From contig DVGC01000032.1 in NCBI GenBank assembly GCA_018712915.1, positions 23,365 through 87,364 on the forward strand: a stretch of 64,000 nucleotides of DNA, in the 5' to 3' direction. The stretch comes from Candidatus Copromonas faecavium (nom. illeg.). GTDB lineage: Bacteria; Bacillota; Clostridia; Lachnospirales; Lachnospiraceae. The notes beneath the pieces are model-generated. The model was not told the origin of the DNA. It worked only from the letters and a program-made list of their open reading frames with translations, and made no database searches. Positions 1-7,121 of the stretch are shown piece after piece. The stretch's first letter is position 1; the number at the start of each line of letters is the position of its first letter. The position numbers were made by a program, and so were the translations under genes.

Positions 1-734
1 GAAAAATGGTGACCGGATGGCAGAGCGACGGAACCAACTGGTACTACATGGATACTTCCTCCGGAAAAATGTCCGTGGGATGGAAACAAATTGACGGCTA
101 CTGGTACTATTTCAACCAGTCCGGCCACATGATCACCGGATGGCTTAACGTGGACGGCAAATATTACTATCTGAATCCGTCAGACGGAAAAATGGTATCC
201 AATGGTTCCTATACCATCAACAACATCAATTATACCTTCAATCAGGATGGCGTCTGCCTCAATGAGGCGTCCCTCATTGACGGCGGAGCAGCCGGCAGCG
301 TTTATACATCGCCGTCAGGCAGTACCTCCAGCACAATTACGACCGGTAATACCTCACCGGGAACTTCAGGAACACCGGGAGCTTCTTCCGGTACCGGTTC
401 GGGAACAATTGCGGCACCTGGCAATTCCGTGACGACCGTTACTCCAGGAACATCCACAGGCGTTACCACTCCGGGAAGCTCCTATGGGCAGAACGGAATG
501 CAGGCCGGCTCCACCACCGGGCCTAGAGGTTCCTCTTCTGCAACAGGTACCACAACTCCGGGTACTTCTTATTCTCCTGGTGTATCCTATCCTGGAAGTT
601 CATCCGGGCAGAACACCGGCTCCCTGCCTGGCTACAGCACTTCCGGTCCCTCCGGTTCTTCCTCCAATTCCGGCAGCTCCGGAAACTCGTCCGGCAGCGG
701 GCTTCAGGAATATGAGCGGAGCGGGCCATCGTAA
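1..734 (+). CDS. Cell-wall-binding repeat surface protein, C-terminal part (5' end off the window)
   Basis: The frame is open to the left edge, so this is the C-terminal end of a larger protein. The first ~80 residues are three to four Trp/Tyr/Gly-rich repeats (TGWQSDGTNWYYMD, VGWKQIDGYWYYF, TGWLNVDGKYYYL), the pattern of choline-binding or glucan-binding cell wall repeats that anchor secreted proteins to teichoic acid or polysaccharide. The remaining ~145 residues are Ser/Thr/Gly/Pro-rich low complexity with recurring TPGTS and SSGQN blocks, and no LPXTG motif. Such repeats usually sit at the extreme C terminus, so the long disordered tail after them is unusual. The catalytic or adhesive domain lies outside the window. 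A terminator hairpin follows 40 bp later. Confidence 0.8.
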   Translation, partial: KMVTGWQSDGTNWYYMDTSSGKMSVGWKQIDGYWYYFNQSGHMITGWLNVDGKYYYLNPSDGKMVSNGSYTINNINYTFNQDGVCLNEASLIDGGAAGSVYTSPSGSTSSTITTGNTSPGTSGTPGASSGTGSGTIAAPGNSVTTVTPGTSTGVTTPGSSYGQNGMQAGSTTGPRGSSSATGTTTPGTSYSPGVSYPGSSSGQNTGSLPGYSTSGPSGSSSNSGSSGNSSGSGLQEYERSGPS

Positions 735-775
735 AAAGAATAATTTCATCAAGCTGAAAGCAAAAAATCCCATGC

Positions 776-828
776 AAAAAAAGAGCGCACAGGCCATCAT
801 TCACCGATGAGCCTGAGCGCTCTTTTTT
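776..828. terminator. Bidirectional intrinsic terminator
   Basis: An A-run, then AGAGCGC-A-CAGGC pairs with GCCTG-A-GCGCTCT followed by a T-run (821-828). The A and T runs flank both arms, so it can end the surface protein transcript on plus and the glnN transcript (stop at 874) on minus. Confidence 0.85.
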
Positions 829-873
829 AATATATCAAATCATATGTTCGTTCTTCGTTTATGTTTCCTGATT

Positions 874-2991
874 TTACACCTCAAAAATCAGGTCTCCGTA
901 GCTGGGCATGGGCCAGTATTCCTTATCCACAATCATTTCCAGCTGGTCTGCTGCCTGACGCAGGCGTTCCATCGTGGGAATCACCTGATCATAATAGGCA
1001 TGGGCCCGTTTTTCCATGTTTGCAATTTCGCCACACTCCTCGGTCAGGGCCTGCAGATCCGAAAGAGCGACCTTCATCTCGGACAGCAAATCCGACACCT
1101 CAAGAAGAAGCTCCGTCTGAACGCTGACATCTGCCTCCGGGCAGGCGTTCTTTACTGCGCTTAAGGACTGAGCCAGCACCGTCGTATATTTGACTACCGC
1201 CGGAATAATCTGCTTTCCGGCCATGTCAATCATGGTCTTTGCCTCCACGTTGACAGATTTTGCATAGGCCTCGTACTCAATCTCCGCCCTTGCTTCCAGC
1301 TCGGCTCTTGTGTATACGCCGAAGTCGCCAAACAGCTTGATTGCCTTATCCGTTACCAGTGCCGGAATTGCATCCACCATGCACTTTAAATTGGGCAGTC
1401 CGCGCCGCTCGGCCTCCTGAACCCATTCCTCCGTATAGCCGTTTCCATTGAAAATGATTCTCCGGTGCTCTGTCAGAAGCTTCTTGATCATATCATGAAC
1501 CGCCATATCAAAGTCCTCGGCCTTCTCCAGTTCATCAGCCGCTTCCTTAAATGCCTCCGCCACAATGGTATTCAATACCACGTTTGCAGAAGAAACGGAA
1601 TCGGAGGAGCCCACCATACGGAACTCAAACTTGTTTCCGGTGAAGGCGAACGGAGACGTTCTGTTTCTGTCGGTGGCGTCCTTATCGAAATCAGGAAGGG
1701 TCGTAACACCGGTCTTAAAGGTTCCGCCGGTAATGGAATGCGTCGCAGAGCCGGTATTACAAAGCTGGTCAATAACGTCCTCCAGCTGCTCACCTACGAA
1801 AATAGAAATAATGGCAGGCGGCGCCTCCTGTGCACCCAGACGGAAGTCATTTCCGGGAACGGCTGCAGACTGGCGCAGCAGATCCGCATGGACATCCACC
1901 GCCTTCATCACGCAGGCCAGAACCAGAAGGAACTGGACGTTTTCATGAGGCGTAATACCCGGATCCATCATATTGATTCCCGTATCAGAGGTTAAGGACC
2001 AGTTGTTGTGCTTTCCGGAACCGTTGACGCCCTGGAAAGGCTTTTCATGAAGCAGGCAGGCCAGACCATGACGCTCTGCCACCTTTTTCATGGTTTCCAT
2101 CACCAGCTGATTGTGATCCGCCGCCAGATTGGCTTTTGCGTAAATCGTAGCCAGCTCGTGCTGCGCCGGAGCCACCTCGTTATGCTGGGTCTTGGCCGTT
2201 ACGCCCAGCTTCCACAGCTCTTCATTAAGCTCCTTCATATACGCGCCGATGCGCTCCCGGATTACCCCGTAATAATGGTCATCCATTTCCTGCCCCTTAG
2301 GCGGCATGGCACCAAACAGAGTTCTTCCGGTGTAAACCAGATCTTTTCTCTTCAGATACTTCTCCCGATCCACAAGGAAATACTCCTGCTCCGGCCCTAC
2401 AGAAGGTACCACCCGTTTTACCGACGTATTGCCGAACAGATGAAAAATCCGAACCGCCTGTTTGTCAACAGCCTCCATGGAACGCAGAAGCGGAGTTTTC
2501 TGATCCAGCGCCTCGCCCCGGTAAGAGCAGAATGCCGTCGGAATGCAGAGCGTCACACCAATGGCGTCCTTCTTCAAAAAGGCAGGAGAGGTGCAGTCCC
2601 AGGCGGTATAGCCTCTGGCCTCAAACGTGGCTCTCAGGCCTCCGGAAGGGAAGGAGGAGCCATCTGTTTCACCCTTAATCAGTTCCTTTCCGGACAGATC
2701 CATAATCACCTTTCCTGAGCTGTCCGGACTTCCAATAAAGGAATCGTGCTTTTCTGCCGTCACACCGGTCAATGGCTGGAACCAGTGGGTATAGTGGGTC
2801 GCTCCATTGTCTACCGCCCACTCCTTCATCGCATGAGCCACCACATCCGCAATGGACGGGTCCAGCTCATCGCCGTCTTCAATCGTCTGTTTCAGCTTTT
2901 TGTACGCATATTTGGGGAGCCGCTCCCTCATTACTGCGTCATTAAACACATTCGTTCCGAAAATTTCTGCCACATTGATGGGCTCGCTCAT
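874..2991 (-). CDS. glnN: Glutamine synthetase type III
   Basis: ATP-dependent amidation of glutamate to glutamine, the entry point of ammonia assimilation in the cytoplasm. The 705-residue length and overall sequence fit the GSIII family (about 700 residues) and not the ~450-residue GSI. Visible family blocks include the N-terminal [16 protein letters not shown] region, the central [13 protein letters not shown] block and [18 protein letters not shown]. The start is placed at [11 protein letters not shown] because GGAGG lies 6 bases upstream; the longer open frame adds 22 unlikely residues that would run through a hairpin. It lies downstream of fba on the same strand, with a perfect 14-bp hairpin just before the ribosome binding site. 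No glnR-type operator was recognised. Confidence 0.95.
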   Translation of the reverse strand: MSEPINVAEIFGTNVFNDAVMRERLPKYAYKKLKQTIEDGDELDPSIADVVAHAMKEWAVDNGATHYTHWFQPLTGVTAEKHDSFIGSPDSSGKVIMDLSGKELIKGETDGSSFPSGGLRATFEARGYTAWDCTSPAFLKKDAIGVTLCIPTAFCSYRGEALDQKTPLLRSMEAVDKQAVRIFHLFGNTSVKRVVPSVGPEQEYFLVDREKYLKRKDLVYTGRTLFGAMPPKGQEMDDHYYGVIRERIGAYMKELNEELWKLGVTAKTQHNEVAPAQHELATIYAKANLAADHNQLVMETMKKVAERHGLACLLHEKPFQGVNGSGKHNNWSLTSDTGINMMDPGITPHENVQFLLVLACVMKAVDVHADLLRQSAAVPGNDFRLGAQEAPPAIISIFVGEQLEDVIDQLCNTGSATHSITGGTFKTGVTTLPDFDKDATDRNRTSPFAFTGNKFEFRMVGSSDSVSSANVVLNTIVAEAFKEAADELEKAEDFDMAVHDMIKKLLTEHRRIIFNGNGYTEEWVQEAERRGLPNLKCMVDAIPALVTDKAIKLFGDFGVYTRAELEARAEIEYEAYAKSVNVEAKTMIDMAGKQIIPAVVKYTTVLAQSLSAVKNACPEADVSVQTELLLEVSDLLSEMKVALSDLQALTEECGEIANMEKRAHAYYDQVIPTMERLRQAADQLEMIVDKEYWPMPSYGDLIFEV

Positions 2992-3018
2992 ATTGTTCCT
3001 CCACTTTCCATGTTCACG

Positions 3019-3055
3019 GACGCGGCAGGAGGCACCTATTCCCTCCTGCCGCGTC
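3019..3055 (-). promoter_or_regulatory. Perfect 14-bp hairpin in the glnN leader
   Basis: GACGCGGCAGGAGG (3019-3032) and CCTCCTGCCGCGTC (3042-3055) form a perfect stem with a 9-base loop, ending about 13 bases before the glnN Shine-Dalgarno sequence. There is no T-run on the minus strand, so it is not a normal intrinsic terminator. It may protect or set off the glnN message from upstream fba, or control translation. Confidence 0.6.
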
Positions 3056-3120
3056 ATTGCGTTTTCTCTTATTCTTTTGCTCTTTAACTTTCCTCTTTGT
3101 TAAGCGTTCTTTCTTAATTT

Positions 3121-3984
3121 TTACGCTTTTCCAATGGAACCAAACAGCTCCATCTTCGTTTTTACAGTTTCCTTGATTGCTTCCGTGCCGGGAGCCAGAA
3201 GCTTTCTCGGGTCAAAGCCCTTGCCTTCCAGATCCTTGCCTGCCTCGATGTACTTTCTTGTCGCCTCGGCAAAAGCAAGCTGACACTCCGTATTTACATT
3301 AATTTTGGCAACTCCGAGAGAAATTGCCTTCTTAATCATATCCTCCGGGATTCCGGTACCACCATGAAGAACGAGAGGCATATCACCGACTTTTTCCTTT
3401 ACGGCAGCCAGGGTCTCAAAGCTTAAGCCCTTCCAGTTTGCCGGATATTTTCCATGAATGTTTCCGATTCCGGCAGCCAGCATATCAACGCCCAGATCCG
3501 CAATCATCTTGCACTCGTCAGGATCCGCGCACTCGCCCATTCCCACAACGCCGTCTTCCTCGCCGCCGATGGCTCCAACCTCTGCCTCCAGGGACATTCC
3601 CTTTTCACGGCAGATCTGAATCAGCTCTTTTGTCTTTGCCACATTTTCTTCAATGGGATAGTGAGAGCCGTCAAACATAATGGAGGAGAAACCGGCCTCG
3701 ATGCACTTTAAGCAGCCCTCATAAGTTCCATGGTCCAGATGAAGTGCAACCGGAACCGTAATCTTTAATTCTTCCAGCATTCCGTTTACCATTCCCACCA
3801 CAGTTTTAAAGCCTGTCATGTACTTTCCTGCGCCCTCGGACACACCCAGGATCACCGGGGATCTCTGCTCCTCAGCCGTAAGAAGAATCGCCTTTGTCCA
3901 TTCCAGGTTGTTGATGTTAAAATGGCCTACAGCGTACTTTCCGTCTCTTGCTTTCTCAAGCATTTCCTTTGCTGTTACTAACAT
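3121..3984 (-). CDS. fba: Class II fructose-1,6-bisphosphate aldolase
   Basis: Zinc-dependent aldol cleavage of fructose-1,6-bisphosphate to glyceraldehyde-3-phosphate and dihydroxyacetone phosphate in glycolysis. The 287 residues match the class II ketose-bisphosphate aldolase family from end to end. LHLDHG (about residue 80) carries the catalytic Asp and a zinc His, SIMFDGS follows, the Glu-rich GAIGGEEDG loop is present, and HGGTG plus NVNTE supply further metal and phosphate contacts. Start ATG is preceded by GGAGG. The gene sits between thrC upstream and glnN downstream on the same strand. It could formally be a tagatose-bisphosphate aldolase, but the neighbourhood has no galactitol or tagatose genes. 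Confidence 0.93.
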   Translation of the reverse strand: MLVTAKEMLEKARDGKYAVGHFNINNLEWTKAILLTAEEQRSPVILGVSEGAGKYMTGFKTVVGMVNGMLEELKITVPVALHLDHGTYEGCLKCIEAGFSSIMFDGSHYPIEENVAKTKELIQICREKGMSLEAEVGAIGGEEDGVVGMGECADPDECKMIADLGVDMLAAGIGNIHGKYPANWKGLSFETLAAVKEKVGDMPLVLHGGTGIPEDMIKKAISLGVAKINVNTECQLAFAEATRKYIEAGKDLEGKGFDPRKLLAPGTEAIKETVKTKMELFGSIGKA

Positions 3985-4077
3985 ATTTCCTGCCCTCCAT
4001 TATCTTTAAAATTCAGCCCGCACCAGAATGTTATGTCAGACGCAGGCCGGCATATGCAGATATCATCATTGCTTTGG

Positions 4078-4109
4078 GGTTATTATAACCTATTTCCTTT
4101 TATTTGAAA
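4078..4109 (-). promoter_or_regulatory. Possible fba promoter with palindrome over the -10
   Basis: On the minus strand TATAAT (plus 4082-4087) lies 16 bases after a weak TTTCAA -35 (plus 4104-4109), inside the end of thrC. The -10 is embedded in the 13-base perfect palindrome GGTTATTATAACC (4078-4090), which overlaps the thrC stop codon. Confidence 0.4.
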
Positions 4110-5586
4110 AGGTAGATTTCACAGTTTCCTTCATTTCTTCCGGCCTGCAGACAAGGTGATGGCGGATTTTTTTCTCTGAAAGCTCCCGGACTGCTTCCGG
4201 CACCGGTACTCCTGAAATCTCTTCCAGCCTGCCAATAAGAGCCATCTCATCCGTATCTTCCACGGAACCGGCAACGGCCTCAACGACGGTTTTTGGGAAT
4301 TTGTAGGGGCTGGCCGTCGAAGCAATGATGGTCTTTGTATTGTCTCCCCGCTCTTTTCGGTAATCTTCATACACGGCTGCAGCCACTCCCGTATGAGGAT
4401 CCACCAGGTACCCCGTATCCTCAAAAATATGGCGGATCTGCGCCGCGTTCTCCTTCATGTTTGCATAACCGGAGCAGAAATCTTTCATAAACTCCCTCAT
4501 GGACGGCGTGATCTCATAGCACCCGCCTGCGGAAAGCTGGTCCATCAATGCTTTTGTCATTTTTGCATCCCGTCCGCAGCTTAAATAAAGAAGACGTTCC
4601 AGATTGCTGGATACAAGGATGTCCATGGACGGAGAAGTCGTTAAAATAAACTCTCTGTTTTTGTCATAAATTCCTGTCCGGAAAAAATCATACAGCACTT
4701 TGTTGTCATTGGACGCACAGATGAGCTGACCAAAAGGAATCCCCATCTGTTTCGCAAAATACGCCGCCAGGATGTTTCCAAAATTCCCTGTGGGCACCAC
4801 CACATTGACCTTCTCATCCTTCCCGATTTCCCCATTCTGGTAAAGCCTGGCGCAGGCGTACACATAATACACAATCTGAGGGATTAGACGGCCGATGTTA
4901 ATAGAATTTGCCGAGGAAAGCTGATATCCCATGGACTCCAGCTCCCGGGCAAAATCCTTATCATGAAACAGCTCTTTTACGCCGGTCTGAGCATCATCAA
5001 AGTTTCCTTCCAGGCCAACGACAAATGTATTTTCCCCTTCCTGGATCAGCATCTGCAGCTCCTGAATCCTGCTTACACCGTCCCTGGGATAGAAAACCAG
5101 AATCCTTGTTCCGGGAACGTCTGCAAAACCGGCCATGGCCGCCTTCCCCGTATCACCGGAGGTAGCCGTCAGGATCACAATCTCATTCTTTACCTTCTGT
5201 TTCTTTGCCGCCACGGTCATCAGATAGGGCAGAATCGAAAGGGCCATATCTTTAAAGGCGATGGTTTTTCCATGGAACAGCTCCAGAAAATAAACGCCGC
5301 CCACTTTGGCTAACGGCGCAATTTCCTCCGTATCGAATTTCTCATCGTATGCCTTTGAAATACAGTATTTCAGTTCGTCCTCTGTGTAATCCGTCAGGAA
5401 CTGCTTCATCACTTCATAAGCCGTCTCCTGATAATTCATTCCGGCCAGCTCCTCAAGGGATACGCCTAACGCCGGAATCCGCTCCGGCATATAAAGGCCG
5501 CCGTCATCCGCCAGTCCCTTTAGCACGGCCTGGGAGGCCGTTACATTTCTCTCTCCCCCGCGGGTACTCTCATACAACAGCTCCAT
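4090..5586 (-). CDS. thrC: Threonine synthase
   Basis: PLP-dependent conversion of O-phosphohomoserine to threonine, the last step of threonine synthesis. The 498 residues follow the family: N-terminal YESTRGG block, the PLP lysine in HGKTIAFKDMALS (about residue 105-117), TSGDTGKAAMAG phosphate-binding loop, and VPTGNFGNILAAY. Start is preceded by AAGGAGG. No other threonine genes (hom, thrB) are next to it. Upstream is a run of 44-bp imperfect repeats and a sigma-A promoter with an inverted repeat. No T-box signature was found in the leader. Confidence 0.95.
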   Translation of the reverse strand: MELLYESTRGGERNVTASQAVLKGLADDGGLYMPERIPALGVSLEELAGMNYQETAYEVMKQFLTDYTEDELKYCISKAYDEKFDTEEIAPLAKVGGVYFLELFHGKTIAFKDMALSILPYLMTVAAKKQKVKNEIVILTATSGDTGKAAMAGFADVPGTRILVFYPRDGVSRIQELQMLIQEGENTFVVGLEGNFDDAQTGVKELFHDKDFARELESMGYQLSSANSINIGRLIPQIVYYVYACARLYQNGEIGKDEKVNVVVPTGNFGNILAAYFAKQMGIPFGQLICASNDNKVLYDFFRTGIYDKNREFILTTSPSMDILVSSNLERLLYLSCGRDAKMTKALMDQLSAGGCYEITPSMREFMKDFCSGYANMKENAAQIRHIFEDTGYLVDPHTGVAAAVYEDYRKERGDNTKTIIASTASPYKFPKTVVEAVAGSVEDTDEMALIGRLEEISGVPVPEAVRELSEKKIRHHLVCRPEEMKETVKSTFSNKRK

Positions 5587-5649
5587 GGGTTTTCCTCCTT
5601 CTATGGGTCAGCCGCTTTCTTTTCTATACGGCATTTTTTCTCTGTCACA

Positions 5650-5872
5650 CGCATGTGCTATTTTCTTCCATATGCGCTCTTTTTTCTCTTTCGCACATGC
5701 CCCATTCTCTTCCATGCATGTTCTTCCTTCTCTTCTGTGTACATTTCATTCTCAGTCATGCACACTCTTTTTCCTCTTCTGCGCATGCTCCATTCTCTTC
5801 CATGCGCAGCTCTTCCTTCTCCTCTGCGCGCGTTTCATTCCTGGGCGCGTACATTCGTTCTTCACCAGCGAA
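5650..5872. repeat. 44-bp imperfect tandem repeat, about 5 copies, thrC-sfsA gap
   Basis: Pyrimidine-rich units begin near 5652, 5696, 5740, 5784 and 5828 with a common core like CATGCYCCATTCTCTTCCAT followed by a CTTCTCTTCTG block. The 88-bp spacing of the two best copies (5696 and 5784) shows the underlying 44-bp period. Because no stop codons fall in the units, long Ser/Phe/Cys-rich frames appear in all plus frames, but none has a ribosome binding site. On the minus strand the array lies in the thrC 5' leader. Confidence 0.75.
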
Positions 5873-5890
5873 CGAGTCCTTTACCGCTTC

Positions 5891-5930
5891 AGTGTAGCAT
5901 ACTTTTTCTGGTCATACAAGAAAAAGTATG
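5891..5930 (-). promoter_or_regulatory. thrC promoter with 12-bp inverted repeat
   Basis: Minus-strand TTGTAT (plus 5914-5919), 17-base spacer, TACACT (plus 5891-5896). A perfect 12-bp inverted repeat, CATACTTTTTCT (5898-5909) and AGAAAAAGTATG (5919-5930), loop 9, covers the spacer and the -35, so it may be a repressor operator or a hairpin for sfsA transcripts read on plus. Confidence 0.55.
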
Positions 5931-5992
5931 GTAAAATTATTCCCGCAAACCACAGGCCCGTATGATCCGGCCTGCTTTCAAAGGAGATTTCC

Positions 5993-6703
5993 ATGATTTA
6001 TGAACACACCATGACAGCCACCTTTCTGTCCAGACCCAACCGGTTTCTTGCCCATGTACTGCTTGACGGGCAGGATGTAGTCTGCCATGTAAAAAATACG
6101 GGACGGTTAAAGGAGCTTCTGATTCCAGGTACTTCCGTCCTGATTCAGCATCACCCCGATGCAAAAGCATTGGGCCGGAAAACCGAATATTCGTTAATCG
6201 GCGTCCAGCACCAGATTGCCGGAAGTCCCCAATGGGTCAACATCGATTCTCAGGCGCCCAATCAGGCCGCTTTTGAATGGCTCAGCTTCGGAGACGGTCT
6301 GCCATTCTGTCCCAGGCCGCAGGAAATCCGGAGGGAGGTTACGCATGGCTCCTCCCGCTTCGATCTGGCTTTTTCGGCAGCCGGGCAGCCATGGTTCTTA
6401 GAAGTGAAAGGCGTTACTTTGAACGTGGACGGACAGGCCCGCTTTCCCGATGCCCCCACCGAACGCGGCATCCGCCATCTGCATGAGCTTTCCCACGCAG
6501 TCAAAGAGGGATTCGGTGCCGCCATTCTATTCGTAATCCAGATGAAAGGCTGTTCCTCCTTTGCCCCCAATCCGGAGCATCCGGAATTTGTTCAGGCTCT
6601 CCGGGAGGCGAAGGCACAGGGAGTCCATATCTGGGCCCGGGACTGTCTGGTTACTTCAGATTCCATGTGTATAGACCGTCCTGTGGAGGTAAAGCTCTTC
6701 TAA
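5993..6703 (+). CDS. sfsA: SfsA family protein (sugar fermentation stimulation protein)
   Basis: A 236-residue protein matching SfsA over its whole length: N-terminal RPNRFLAHV block with an OB-like fold, DCHVKNTGRLKELL-like region, and a C-terminal nuclease-like core with RFDLAF and FLEVKGVTL followed by FPDAPTERG. The EVK element resembles PD-(D/E)XK-type active sites, and E. coli SfsA has been linked to both maltose regulation and nucleic acid binding; the exact role is unsettled. Start is preceded by AAAGGAGA. It stands alone, divergent from thrC, with a hairpin right after its stop. Confidence 0.92.
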   Translation: MIYEHTMTATFLSRPNRFLAHVLLDGQDVVCHVKNTGRLKELLIPGTSVLIQHHPDAKALGRKTEYSLIGVQHQIAGSPQWVNIDSQAPNQAAFEWLSFGDGLPFCPRPQEIRREVTHGSSRFDLAFSAAGQPWFLEVKGVTLNVDGQARFPDAPTERGIRHLHELSHAVKEGFGAAILFVIQMKGCSSFAPNPEHPEFVQALREAKAQGVHIWARDCLVTSDSMCIDRPVEVKLF

Positions 6704-6735
6704 ACGGGAGCCTGGCTTCATGTCTGCTTCCGTTT
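6702..6735 (+). terminator. Possible sfsA terminator hairpin
   Basis: AAACGGGAGC (6702-6711) pairs with GCTTCCGTTT (6726-6735), one G-T pair, beginning inside the sfsA stop codon. The trailing sequence is only GTTTATC, so termination would be weak. Confidence 0.45.
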
Positions 6736-6809
6736 ATCAGGCATTCCCTGCACCCCCGGCCTGTTTTTTACATATCTCATAAATAAGCAAACCTTTATCG
6801 GGTAATTCT

Positions 6810-7121
6810 ATGGTCATCCCATTATGTAATCTTTCGCCCGGCCATAAAGCGCAAATTCTCTGTCTCACAGACTGCAAAACCATGGCGGATCGGCTTTTCG
6901 ACCTTGGTTTTACGCCGGGCTCCATCATAACCTGCGTTCTGAAAAGACCAGGAGGGCAGATCGCCGCTTATCTGGTTCGGGGAGCGGTCATCGCTTTAAG
7001 GCGGGAGGACAGCAGACTGATTCTGGCAGAGCAGCTTCCCTGCGAGGACAGCTCTCCCGTTCTTCCGGCCAGAAATCTGCCGTTTCTCCAGAAAACCGCC
7101 GAAAGAAAGGTTCCGTCATGA
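6810..7121 (+). CDS. feoA: FeoA-type ferrous iron transport accessory protein
   Basis: Small SH3-fold cytoplasmic partner of FeoB in Fe(II) uptake. The first ~75 residues are a FeoA domain: LCNLSPGHKAQI, then DRLFDLGFTPGSIITCV, then GGQIAAYLVRGAVIALRREDSRLI. About 25 extra residues follow the domain. The last codons overlap the feoB start as ATGA (7118-7121), which signals translational coupling. The ribosome binding site is weak. No Fur box was identified in the 106-bp gap upstream, although a Fur-family regulator lies 10 kb away. Confidence 0.88.
   Translation: MVIPLCNLSPGHKAQILCLTDCKTMADRLFDLGFTPGSIITCVLKRPGGQIAAYLVRGAVIALRREDSRLILAEQLPCEDSSPVLPARNLPFLQKTAERKVPS

Noticed and set aside
874..3057. 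Longer glnN start at 3057
   Set aside because: It would translate through the 14-bp hairpin and has no ribosome binding site; MSEPINV has GGAGG at proper distance.
5349..5965. Three overlapping Ser/Phe/Cys/His-rich plus-strand frames
   Set aside because: All come from the stop-free 44-bp repeat; none has a ribosome binding site or a non-repetitive sequence.
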